A stretch of DNA of 47,107 nt from Bacillota bacterium (GTDB taxonomy: Bacteria; Bacillota; UBA4882; UBA10575). The stretch is from contig JAKOVI010000090.1 of the NCBI GenBank assembly GCA_029782135.1, positions 1 through 47,107 on the forward strand. The letters run 5' to 3'. Of this stretch, positions 6,966-14,230 are shown in pieces (the stretch's first letter is position 1; every line of letters begins with the position of its first letter). Made by a program: the position numbers and the translations under genes. The notes under the pieces were generated by a model. It worked only from the letters and a program-made list of their open reading frames with translations. It was not told where the DNA came from and ran no database searches.

Positions 6966-8705
6966 TTAAAGTTTACGCCGCCGACGGAAATGGTCCTGTA
7001 CTTCTTTTTCCGTTTTGGTATTGAAGACATCTTGCGCCGTCAGCCAACCCTTGCGCGCAAACAAAATGCCGCTCCGGACCAGATCCAATTCGCCGGTGCT
7101 ATGGGCATCCGGGTTGATCGCGATGAGCACCCCTTTTTCTTTGGCCCGCCGGCACCATTGCCAATCGAGATCCAAGCGGTAGGGGTTGGCATTAAATTCG
7201 ATGATTACTCCGGTACGGGCGGCCTTGTCAAGCACGGCCTCCAGGTCAACGGCATAAGCCGGACGTTCGAGGAGAATCCGGCCGGTTGGGTGGCCGAGCA
7301 TCGTTAAGAACGGATTGTCCATCGCTTTTAGGATCCGGCTAGTCATTTCGCTCTCTGTCATGCGGAATTGCGAATGGATCGAGCCGATCACAAAATCAAA
7401 CTTGGCCAAAGTTTCCGGGTCATAATCCAACTCCCCGGAGGGCAGAATGTCGGCTTCGATCCCTTTAAAGATCGTAAAATTGGGATATTCCTTATTCAGT
7501 TGGTCAATCTCCGCCCATTGCCGTACCAAGGCTTCGCTGCCTAAGCCATGAGCATAGAAGGCGCTCCGGCTGTGATCGGCAATCCCCAGATACTTAAAAC
7601 CGGCGGCGATCGAGGCTTCGACCAGTTCCCTTAAACTGCTTACCCCGTCACTCGCCGTGGTGTGAACGTGAAAGATGCCTTGCAGATCATCGGCCGTTAC
7701 CAGTTGAGGCAGGTGGCCGGCGGCGGCCGCCTCAATCTCGCCCCGGTTTTCGCGGAGCTCGGGCGGGATATAGGAGAGGCCTAATTTTTGATAGATTTCT
7801 GCCTCGTCCCGGCATAAGATGGCTTCTTGCCCCTTCTGGAGGGCTCCGCTATGGAGTGTGAAGCCTTTCTCTTTGGCAATCTGTTGGAGCGCCGCGGTGT
7901 GCTCTGCGCTCCCGGTTAAAAACAGCAGGGCGGTGGGGAAGGTGTCCGGGTCGACGATCGTCAACCCGACTTTGAGCCCGCCGGTCAATTCGAAAGAAAG
8001 CATGTTGATTTCGGGGTCGCGTCCTTCCGCGTTCAACCCCAGGCTTTGCCGGAAGGCGGGGCTGGAACAAAAGGCTCTGACGCTATGTGGATCCTGTGCG
8101 GCGACCACCAGGTCAATCCGGTTGCCGACCGGCAGGAAGCGGCGTAAGTCGCCGGCGATCCCAACCTCTTCAACCTGGGGATGGGCGGCTAAATGTTCGC
8201 GGATTCTTAGCGCTCGTTCAATTCCTTCCGCCCATAAAAAACTGTGCCGGTGTTCTTTCAGGAATTCAATCCCGGCGCAGATCTTCGCTTGGGTCTTTGC
8301 CCCGAAACCCGGTAAATTCAATAACAGATTCTCTTGGCAGGCCCGTTCCAGCATCTCGAGGCCGGTGATCTTTAGGGCCGAATAAAGCGTGGCGATTTTT
8401 CTCGGCCCCAAGCCGGGGACACGCAAAAGATCCAATAAACCGGACGGGAGCGCTTCTTTCAGTTCCTCATAATACTGGATTGTTCCCGTTGCTTTCCACT
8501 CCAGAATCTTCTGGACGATCGCCTTGCCGAAACCGGGGATGGCTGCCAAGCGGTCTTCCTGGATTAAGTCGTCCAGGTCCTCGTCAAGGTTTTCCACTGT
8601 CCGGGCGGCTTTATAATAGGCGCCGGCTTTAAACGGATTCTCCCCTTTGATCTCCAAAAGGAGTCCAAGTTCATTAAAGATACGGGCTAACTCATGCTTG
8701 CTCAC
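6966..8705 (-). CDS. polX: PolX-type protein with PHP phosphoesterase domain; polymerase site altered
   Basis: A 579-residue family-X DNA polymerase/PHP fusion (bacterial PolX, base-excision repair). The order is an 8-kDa-like N-terminal region, helix-hairpin-helix motifs IPGFGKA (56-62), VPGLGPRK (96-103) and LPGFGAKT (131-138), the palm ~180-260, thumb with TGSAEH (264-269), and a C-terminal PHP domain from ~343. The PHP metal ligands are all visible: HVH (346-348), DHS (377), Glu417, His444, His472, Asp533 and His535. In the palm the usual GSxRR...GDxD reads AGDLRR...VGNRID, and the third carboxylate position reads KVGLTIV. At least two of the three catalytic Asp therefore appear to be missing. 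I infer a nuclease or end-processing protein with weak or no polymerase activity. The start is GTG at 8705 behind GAGG. Confidence 0.9.
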   Translation of the reverse strand: MSKHELARIFNELGLLLEIKGENPFKAGAYYKAARTVENLDEDLDDLIQEDRLAAIPGFGKAIVQKILEWKATGTIQYYEELKEALPSGLLDLLRVPGLGPRKIATLYSALKITGLEMLERACQENLLLNLPGFGAKTQAKICAGIEFLKEHRHSFLWAEGIERALRIREHLAAHPQVEEVGIAGDLRRFLPVGNRIDLVVAAQDPHSVRAFCSSPAFRQSLGLNAEGRDPEINMLSFELTGGLKVGLTIVDPDTFPTALLFLTGSAEHTAALQQIAKEKGFTLHSGALQKGQEAILCRDEAEIYQKLGLSYIPPELRENRGEIEAAAAGHLPQLVTADDLQGIFHVHTTASDGVSSLRELVEASIAAGFKYLGIADHSRSAFYAHGLGSEALVRQWAEIDQLNKEYPNFTIFKGIEADILPSGELDYDPETLAKFDFVIGSIHSQFRMTESEMTSRILKAMDNPFLTMLGHPTGRILLERPAYAVDLEAVLDKAARTGVIIEFNANPYRLDLDWQWCRRAKEKGVLIAINPDAHSTGELDLVRSGILFARKGWLTAQDVFNTKTEKEVQDHFRRRRKL

Positions 8706-8755
8706 GACCTCACCCCAGCTTCCTTCCTTCTTCTTATTCTATCGGTCCGACTTCT

Positions 8756-8761
8756 ATTATA
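8756..8761 (-). promoter_or_regulatory. Extended -10 promoter for polX
   Basis: On the minus strand TTTGGTATAAT gives a perfect TATAAT with an upstream TG (extended -10), about 50 bases before the polX GTG. No good -35 is present, which fits the extended -10 type. Confidence 0.55.
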
Positions 8762-8828
8762 CCAAAGAGAAACAGGATTGAAGGTTCGGTAGTTTTGGTT
8801 TGACAAAACATAAGAAGGAACAATTTGG

Positions 8829-8857
8829 TTGATCAGTTTGGAAGTAATCCGTATAAT
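8829..8857 (+). promoter_or_regulatory. Sigma-A-like promoter for the ybaK-purE unit
   Basis: TTGATC at 8829-8834, a 17-base spacer and a perfect TATAAT at 8852-8857, about 75 bases before the ybaK-like start. Confidence 0.7.
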
Positions 8858-8933
8858 TAAAATAAGTAACAACTCCACTTGGTTCATCGAATCATTGGAT
8901 TTTTCTGGGATTGGTGATTAGGGAGTGTTTATC

Positions 8934-9398
8934 TTGAAGGAGTATGAAGAAAAACTAAGGGACTATCTTGAGTCACACAGGCTTGAAGCCGAACAGATTC
9001 GGTTTGAACAGTCATGCCATTCGGTGCGGGAGGCGGCGGCGGCAGTTGGGGCTGCCCCGGAAGACTTAGTTAAGAATATCTGCTTACTTGACGAACAAGG
9101 CAACCTGATCGTCGCGATTGTGAAGGGGGAGGACAAAGTAAGCGTGGCAAAAGTGGGGAATGCTTTAAATATTGCCCCGCCACGGTTGGCTGAGGAAAAG
9201 GAGATATTAGAAAAGACAGGCTATCCATGCGGAGGGGTTCCTTCCTTTGGTTATAAAGCGACGTTTCTGATTGATCCAAAAGTCATGGAGAAAGAGATTA
9301 TCTACACCGGAGGAGGATCCGCACAGACGTTGGTTAGGATCACCAGCCGGGAGTTACAAAAGGCGAACAAGGGAATGGTTGTCCAAATCCGGAAGTAA
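8934..9398 (+). CDS. YbaK/EbsC-family aminoacyl-tRNA deacylase
   Basis: A ~154-residue single-domain protein of the YbaK/ProX family, which hydrolyses mischarged aminoacyl-tRNA (for example Cys-tRNA-Pro or Ala-tRNA-Pro). Family marks are the central LVKNICLL and AIVKGEDKVSV segments carrying conserved Lys, TGYPCGGVPSFG, and IIYTGGGSAQT near the end. I prefer the TTG at 8934 because GGGAG lies eight bases before it; a GTG at 8925 would add three residues. It is followed after 34 bases by purE without a terminator, so the two are probably co-transcribed. Substrate specificity cannot be assigned. Confidence 0.85.
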   Translation: MKEYEEKLRDYLESHRLEAEQIRFEQSCHSVREAAAAVGAAPEDLVKNICLLDEQGNLIVAIVKGEDKVSVAKVGNALNIAPPRLAEEKEILEKTGYPCGGVPSFGYKATFLIDPKVMEKEIIYTGGGSAQTLVRITSRELQKANKGMVVQIRK

Positions 9399-9432
9399 TA
9401 ATGATGATTCATTCAAAGAAAGGATGAAGATT

Positions 9433-9945
9433 ATGCCGGCATTAGTAGCGATTGTTATGGGGAGCGATTCGGATCTGCCTGTTATGACAAAAGCGGCGGA
9501 AGTGCTCGAAGAATTTGCGGTGGATTACAGTATGCATATCCTTTCTGCGCACCGGACCCCGGATGAAGCGTTGGCCTTGGCCCGGAATGCACAGGCGGAA
9601 GGGTATAAGGTGCTGATCGCCGGCGCCGGGATGGCCGCTCATTTACCGGGTGTTCTGGCGGCACAGACCACCTTGCCGGTGATCGGTGTTCCGCTTGCTT
9701 CCCCTACGACCGGCGGGGTCGATGCTTTATGGTCGATTGTGCAGATGCCGCCGGGAGTTCCGGTGGCGACAGTAGCGATTAACGGGGCGAAAAATGCAGC
9801 GTACCTTGCTTTGGAGATCTTGGCGCTGACCGATCCCAAACTCCAGGTTAAACTGGCGGAGAGCAGGCGGGCGATGCGGGATGAGGTGCTTGCCAAGAAT
9901 CAACGCTTGGTGGAGAAAGGGTTCCGGGAGTACACAAAGGGTTAA
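9433..9945 (+). CDS. purE: N5-carboxyaminoimidazole ribonucleotide mutase
   Basis: PurE class I converts N5-CAIR to CAIR in de novo purine synthesis. The 170-residue protein shows the diagnostic IVMGSDSDLPVM (residues ~7-18), SAHRTP, the glycine-rich AGAGMAAHLPGVLAAQT, and PLASPTTGGVDALWSIVQMPPGVPVATVAI. The ATG at 9433 is chosen for its spacing from AAAGGA; another in-frame ATG at 9424 is too close. No purK is nearby; it must lie elsewhere if this class I enzyme is to receive its substrate. The gene lies upstream of, and probably in a separate transcript from, the riboswitch-controlled purB group. Confidence 0.95.
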   Translation: MPALVAIVMGSDSDLPVMTKAAEVLEEFAVDYSMHILSAHRTPDEALALARNAQAEGYKVLIAGAGMAAHLPGVLAAQTTLPVIGVPLASPTTGGVDALWSIVQMPPGVPVATVAINGAKNAAYLALEILALTDPKLQVKLAESRRAMRDEVLAKNQRLVEKGFREYTKG

Positions 9946-9966
9946 CAACGGAGACCGGACAGCGAA

Positions 9967-10022
9967 GAAAGCCTTACCTGAGCTACGCGAGGAGACAATC
10001 ATCCTCAGTAGCTAAGTCTTTC
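9967..10022 (+). other. Long imperfect hairpin downstream of purE
   Basis: Nested complementary blocks GAAAG, CTT, AGCTAC and GAGGA pair with TCCTC, GTAGCT, AAG and CTTTC across an 8-base loop, giving a ~20-pair imperfect stem. It lacks a T run, so it is a weak terminator candidate at best. It may instead be a processing site or a small dispersed repeat. It lies in the 486-base gene-free stretch between purE and purB, which also holds a promoter, a duplication and a riboswitch. Confidence 0.45.
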
Positions 10023-10060
10023 GGCCTAAGTTAAGTAATATGTAAAAATCCGGATGAAGA

Positions 10061-10089
10061 TTGACTCGGTTGGGATAATCTGTTACAAT
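10061..10089 (+). promoter_or_regulatory. Sigma-A-like promoter of the purB operon
   Basis: TTGACT at 10061-10066, a 17-base spacer and TACAAT at 10084-10089. Transcription would begin near 10096 and run through the duplicated segment and the riboswitch. Confidence 0.75.
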
Positions 10090-10118
10090 CAAAGTAAATT
10101 ACAGAATATTGAAGAAAG
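10081..10118 (+). repeat. 38-bp direct repeat, copy 1
   Basis: A 38-base segment covering the -10 element and the first transcribed bases, repeated exactly at 10152-10189. The two copies start 71 bases apart. Confidence 0.95.
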
Positions 10119-10151
10119 CTCTACTGAAAATCTCGGTTTTTTATATGTGGA

Positions 10152-10189
10152 TGTTACAATCAAAGTAAATTACAGAATATTGAAGAAAG
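10152..10189 (+). repeat. 38-bp direct repeat, copy 2
   Basis: Identical to 10081-10118, and ends directly at the 5' edge of the riboswitch aptamer. It carries a second TACAAT (10155-10160), but the position 17 bases upstream (CTCGGT) is not a -35, so it is probably not a second strong promoter. Confidence 0.95.
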
Positions 10190-10283
10190 TGCGCCTAGGG
10201 TTCCGCTGTCGATGACAGGTCTGTGACCAAGTGGCGCAGGCACTGTAAAGTGTTACACCGTAGAGGGACAAAAGCCCTGGCGG
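10190..10283 (+). promoter_or_regulatory. ykkC-fold riboswitch, probably PRPP-responsive
   Basis: The conserved core of the ykkC class is visible in order: GCGCCTAGGGTTCCG (10191-10205), ACAGGTCTGTGACCAAG (about 10215-10231), GGCGCAGGC, and GGGACAAAAGCCCTGGCG (10265-10282). In this superfamily, subtype 1 senses guanidine, 2a ppGpp and 2b PRPP. Placement before purB-purM-purN-purC-purD points to the PRPP subtype, which is known for purine genes. CGCC (10192-10195) can pair with GGCG (10279-10282) to close the aptamer. The 3' arm overlaps the terminator stem that begins at 10280, so ligand binding should prevent termination (ON switch). The subtype assignment is inference from context. Confidence 0.85.
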
Positions 10284-10315
10284 GTAGGTTTCTGTTGAAT
10301 CCTACCCGCTTTTTT
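10280..10315 (+). terminator. Riboswitch-controlled terminator before purB
   Basis: GCGGGTAGG (10280-10288) pairs perfectly with CCTACCCGC (10301-10309) around a 12-base loop, followed by six T. Its first bases are shared with the closing stem of the aptamer. Confidence 0.9.
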
Positions 10316-10431
10316 GTCTGTAAAGTAACTTGGCGGGAAACGGGATAAATTAAGACATGATATCACCGTTATCCCGGTCCGGCCTGGAGACTGCTCTTTT
10401 CTAAGAATTGAACTTCTGTGGAGGGAAAAAG

Positions 10432-11862
10432 ATGGAACGTGATCTTTACGCGGCATTTTCGCCTTTGGATCACCGGTACTACCTTGCTAACCGGGAACTG
10501 TTTGACGCGTTGGCCGAGTATCTGTCGGAAAATGGGTTAATCAAAGCGCAATTGCGGGTCGAGGCCGCGGTCACGAAGGGGCTGGCCAGACGAAATATTT
10601 GCCCGGCGGCAGTCGCAGCCGAAGTGGAGCGAGCCTGCCTGGAGGTGGATCCATCCGAGGTATACCAGGAGGAAGCGAAGACCAGACATAACATCCGGGC
10701 GCTGGTCAACTGTATCCAACGGCGGGTCTCACCGGAAGCAAGGCCGTTTGTCCATTTCTCCGTCACCTCAATGGATATTGTTGATACGGCCAATGCCCTC
10801 CGCTTTATGGAAGCCACGAATAAAGTGCTTCTGCCCTTATGTTTGGAGTTCTTGGCGACCCTCATCACGCTGGCCCGGCGGGAAAAGGCAACCTTGCAGA
10901 TGGGGAGGACCCATGGTCAACATGCCGTTCCGGTTACCTTTGGCTTTGCAGTGGCGGAGTACGTGAGCCGTTTTGGGCAAAGGGTGGAAAAGATGAAAGC
11001 GGCTGCGGACAACCTGAGGGGGAAGATTGCCGGCGCGGTTGGCGCATACAATGCCCTCGCCCTCTTTTTACCCGACCCGGAAGTCTTCGCCGAAGAAGTG
11101 CTGGCCGAGTTGGGGCTGAAACCGTCACCCTCGGCAACGCAGATTGTCGAGCCGGAGTTTTTTGCCGATTATTTTCATACGTTAATCTCTACCTTCGGGG
11201 TGCTGGCCAATTTGGCGGATGATTTCCGGAACTTGCAACGGACGGAACTGGCCGAGATCGGAGAGGAGTTTGCGCCCGGGCAGGTAGGTTCATCGACGAT
11301 GCCGCATAAACGGAACCCCTGGAATTTTGAGCACGTCAAGAGTATGTGGAAAGCTTTCGTCCCGCGGATGTTCACTGTTTATATGGACCAAATCTCCGAG
11401 CACCAGCGGGATCTGACTAACTCGGCCTCCAGCCGCTTCAACCCGGAGATTGTTGTTGCGTTGGCGGCCGCCGTCGCGCGTTTGAACAAGGTACTCAAAC
11501 GCCTGGTGGTTCATGAAGAACAGATGCGCAAGAACTTTCTGCTTACCCAGGAATCGGTGATTGCCGAACCGTTATATATCCTCCTGGCCTATTACGGCCA
11601 TCCGGATGCGCACGAAGCAGTCAGGAGATTAACGTTGCGCGCAGAGGCGAAAGGGATCACGCTGCGGCAACTCTTAAACGAAAAGGACGAAGTGGCAGAA
11701 TTAACTGTCTACCTGGATAAATTCTCCCCGGCCCAGTGGGCGGTCTTGAACCACCCTGAACAATACCTGGGGATTGCGATCCGGAAAACGGAGCTCATCT
11801 GTGCCGAAGGGGAGAGAATCCTAAAAAGCCTGGGCGGGTCAGTGCCGGCAGCGCAGGGTTAA
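10432..11862 (+). CDS. purB: Adenylosuccinate lyase
   Basis: PurB cleaves SAICAR to AICAR and adenylosuccinate to AMP. The ~476-residue protein carries the fumarase/aspartase superfamily signature GSSTMPHKRNP, the TSMDIVDT substrate loop and GRTHGQHAVPVTFG with the catalytic His. The ATG at 10432 has GGAGGG seven bases upstream. It is the first gene after the riboswitch terminator and heads the purB-purM-purN-fabZ-like-purC-purD unit. The sequence looks like a longer PurB lineage (about 475 rather than 430 residues). Confidence 0.95.
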   Translation: MERDLYAAFSPLDHRYYLANRELFDALAEYLSENGLIKAQLRVEAAVTKGLARRNICPAAVAAEVERACLEVDPSEVYQEEAKTRHNIRALVNCIQRRVSPEARPFVHFSVTSMDIVDTANALRFMEATNKVLLPLCLEFLATLITLARREKATLQMGRTHGQHAVPVTFGFAVAEYVSRFGQRVEKMKAAADNLRGKIAGAVGAYNALALFLPDPEVFAEEVLAELGLKPSPSATQIVEPEFFADYFHTLISTFGVLANLADDFRNLQRTELAEIGEEFAPGQVGSSTMPHKRNPWNFEHVKSMWKAFVPRMFTVYMDQISEHQRDLTNSASSRFNPEIVVALAAAVARLNKVLKRLVVHEEQMRKNFLLTQESVIAEPLYILLAYYGHPDAHEAVRRLTLRAEAKGITLRQLLNEKDEVAELTVYLDKFSPAQWAVLNHPEQYLGIAIRKTELICAEGERILKSLGGSVPAAQG

Positions 11863-11968
11863 GTCTGAGTTATTTCTTTACGACTACCGCCGATCTGTTG
11901 CGGGGTTGAATAGTGAGCGGCAGGTTAGCGGCGGAAGCCGGAACGATAGGGGAGAGGAGGAACTCAAG

Positions 11969-12997
11969 ATGACGTCGAGCTATAAGCAGTCCGGAGTGGA
12001 TATCGAAGCGGGGAACCAGGCGGTTCGCTTGATTAAGGAGATGGTCCGGAGTACTTTTAATCCTTTGGTCCGCAGTGAACTGGGAAGTTTCGGCGGGCTC
12101 TTTGCTTTCCCAAGCGGGGATTATAAAAAACCGATTCTAGTGGCCAGTACCGACGGGGTAGGGACAAAGCTTAAAGTAGCGGTTATGATGGCGAAGCATG
12201 ACACGGTCGGTTATGATCTGGTCGCGCACTGTGTCAATGATATTTTGGTTCAGGGTGCCCTCCCGCTGTTTTTCCTCGATTACATCGGAATGGGAAAACT
12301 GGAACCGCAGGTCGTTGCGGATTTGGTGAAAGGTATTACGCGTGCCTGCCGGGAGACGGGGTGCGCGTTGATTGGCGGGGAAACCGCCGAGATGCCCGGT
12401 CTCTACCAGCCGGGAGATTATGACCTGGCAGGGACCATTGTCGGGGTTGTGGAAGAAGAAATGATTCTCCCGAAGCCCCAAATTCAACCGGGCGATTTAC
12501 TAATTGGGTTGCCGGCAGCCGGATTACATACCAACGGTTACTCACTAGCCCGGAAGATCCTTTTTGAGGATTTAAAACTGACCGTGGAGACCTATCGCCC
12601 GGAATTTAGGCGTACTGTAGGGGAAGAGTTGTTGGCGCCGCACCGCTGTTATCTGCCGGTGTTAAGGGATCCGCTTGCCCGTGGCTTAGTGAAGGGACTC
12701 GCCCATATCACCGGTGGCGGGTTTATCGACAATCTTCCGCGGGTGTTACCGGAGGGCTGTGCCGTAAGGATTCAGAAGGGTAGCTGGCCGGTGCTGCCGA
12801 TCTTCACTTTCCTCCAAGAGGCCGGCCTGGTGCCGGAAGATGAGATGTACCGGGACTTTAATATGGGAATTGGCATGGTCTGTATTGTTGCCCCGGAAGA
12901 AGAGGCTGCTTTCCGAAGCCTGTTAACCGAGCAAAAGACCGACTTTTACCTGATTGGCGAGGTTACGGCGGGCGCGCGGGAGGTTAGCATCGAATAA
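11969..12997 (+). CDS. purM: Phosphoribosylaminoimidazole (AIR) synthetase
   Basis: PurM closes the imidazole ring of FGAM to AIR with ATP. The 342-residue protein begins YKQSGVDIEAGNQAV, with LVASTDGVGTKLKVA, HCVNDILVQGALPLFFLDY, GGETAEMPGLY and AHITGGGFIDNLPR, all family landmarks. The start ATG at 11969 follows GAGAGGAGG. About 105 non-coding bases separate it from purB, with no terminator visible. The purN start follows its stop closely, supporting one transcript. Confidence 0.95.
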   Translation: MTSSYKQSGVDIEAGNQAVRLIKEMVRSTFNPLVRSELGSFGGLFAFPSGDYKKPILVASTDGVGTKLKVAVMMAKHDTVGYDLVAHCVNDILVQGALPLFFLDYIGMGKLEPQVVADLVKGITRACRETGCALIGGETAEMPGLYQPGDYDLAGTIVGVVEEEMILPKPQIQPGDLLIGLPAAGLHTNGYSLARKILFEDLKLTVETYRPEFRRTVGEELLAPHRCYLPVLRDPLARGLVKGLAHITGGGFIDNLPRVLPEGCAVRIQKGSWPVLPIFTFLQEAGLVPEDEMYRDFNMGIGMVCIVAPEEEAAFRSLLTEQKTDFYLIGEVTAGAREVSIE

Positions 12998-13017
12998 GGC
13001 GGCCAGGAGGTGGTGGC

Positions 13018-13644
13018 ATGAAGAAAGTAGCGGTTTTGGTTTCCGGCGGTGGTTCCAACCTGCAGGCACTGATCGATGCGGTCAAAGCCGGGGAGATTCC
13101 CGCCCAGATCTCCTTAGTAATCAGCAACAAGCCGGGAGTCTATGCCCTCGAACGGGCAGCCCAGGCCGGGATCCCGGGCGTGGTGATCCCGACAAAAGAT
13201 CGGAGCAGGGAAGAGTATTCCCGCCAAATTTTGGCTACACTACAAAGCGAAGGGATCGATCTGGTTTGTTTGGCTGGATTTACGCGGATTCTTGCCCCGT
13301 TCGTCCCCCAAGCCTATCCTAACCGGATGCTTAATATTCATCCTTCCTTACTGCCGGCTTTTGGCGGTGAGGGGATGTACGGCCTCCGTGTTCACCAGGC
13401 TGTTTTAGAGTCCGGCGCAAAGTTTACCGGGGCGACGGTTCATTTGGTAACAGCGGAAACGGATCGCGGTCCGATTGTTTGTCAGGATGTGGTGAGGGTC
13501 GGCGATGATGATACGCCGGAGACCCTTGCCCGGCGTGTCTTGGAGGTTGAACACCGGATCTATCCGCAAGCGTTAAAAATTTTAGCGGAAGGAAGGTTAA
13601 AAATAAAAGGATTTAGGACCTGGTGCCAAGAATATTATAAGTAG
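13018..13644 (+). CDS. purN: Phosphoribosylglycinamide formyltransferase
   Basis: PurN transfers a formyl group from 10-formyl-THF to GAR. In 208 residues it shows VLVSGGGSNLQALIDA (phosphoribosyl loop), SNKPGVYALERA, LAGFTRIL, NIHPSLLPAFGGEGMYG with the catalytic Asn/His, and GATVHLVTAETDRGPIV with the catalytic Asp. Start ATG with AGGAGG seven bases upstream, 20 bases after purM. Confidence 0.95.
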   Translation: MKKVAVLVSGGGSNLQALIDAVKAGEIPAQISLVISNKPGVYALERAAQAGIPGVVIPTKDRSREEYSRQILATLQSEGIDLVCLAGFTRILAPFVPQAYPNRMLNIHPSLLPAFGGEGMYGLRVHQAVLESGAKFTGATVHLVTAETDRGPIVCQDVVRVGDDDTPETLARRVLEVEHRIYPQALKILAEGRLKIKGFRTWCQEYYK

Positions 13645-13754
13645 ATCTTAAGACTAACCCATATTAGTAGGGGATAAAAGCCTTAAGACACGGAATTATA
13701 GGGATGATTCTGCTTATTCCTGAGCATCACCCAATCTTGAAAGGAGAGAAAACG

Positions 13755-14204
13755 TTGCTCGATATTCTTGCGATCAAAAAGGTCCTACCGCACCGTTTCC
13801 CCTTTTTACTGATTGACCGGATCATTGATCTTGAAAAAGGCAAAAGGGTTGTAGCAATCAAAAACATTACGGTGAATGAGGTCTTTTCCCAGGAATATTA
13901 CGGAGGTCTCTATCCGATGCAAGGGGTCCTGCAAGTCGAGGCGATGGCGCAGACAGCTGCTTTCCTGATTCTTGACGCCGAAGGGAATGAAGGGAAACTC
14001 GCATATTTCTCGAATATTGAACGTGTTCGCTTCCGGAAGCCTGCTTTGGCCGGTGATCAACTGCGCATCGAGGTTGAACTGATCAAGTTAAGGCCGCGCG
14101 CCGGGAAATTTAAAGGCTGCTGCTATATTGGCGACGAAAAGACTTGCGAGGCGACCTTCAGCTGCATGCTGGCACCGGACCAGGATTCCTCGTTCACCGA
14201 CTAA
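13755..14204 (+). CDS. FabZ-like hotdog dehydratase with altered motif
   Basis: A 149-residue hotdog-fold protein closest to FabZ, the 3-hydroxyacyl-ACP dehydratase of fatty-acid synthesis. It keeps the two catalytic positions: His13 in LPHRFPFLL and Glu62 in VLQVEAMAQT. The segment between them, normally GHFPGxPxMPG, reads EYYGGLYPMQG at exactly the same spacing. The TTG start at 13755 is chosen because AAGGAGAG lies six bases before it and the resulting start MLDILAIKKVLPHR fits FabZ; an ATG at 13704 would add 17 residues. It lies between purN and purC, an unusual place. It may be a true FabZ with a relaxed motif or a thioesterase/dehydratase relative with another acyl substrate. Confidence 0.8.
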   Translation: MLDILAIKKVLPHRFPFLLIDRIIDLEKGKRVVAIKNITVNEVFSQEYYGGLYPMQGVLQVEAMAQTAAFLILDAEGNEGKLAYFSNIERVRFRKPALAGDQLRIEVELIKLRPRAGKFKGCCYIGDEKTCEATFSCMLAPDQDSSFTD

Positions 14205-14230
14205 TCAGTCACAAAGCAAGGAGGCTGGTC

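Noticed and set aside
7819-8385. 188-codon plus-strand frame inside polX
   Set aside because: It is the antisense shadow of a GC-rich conserved gene with all PHP and helix-hairpin-helix motifs on the minus strand.
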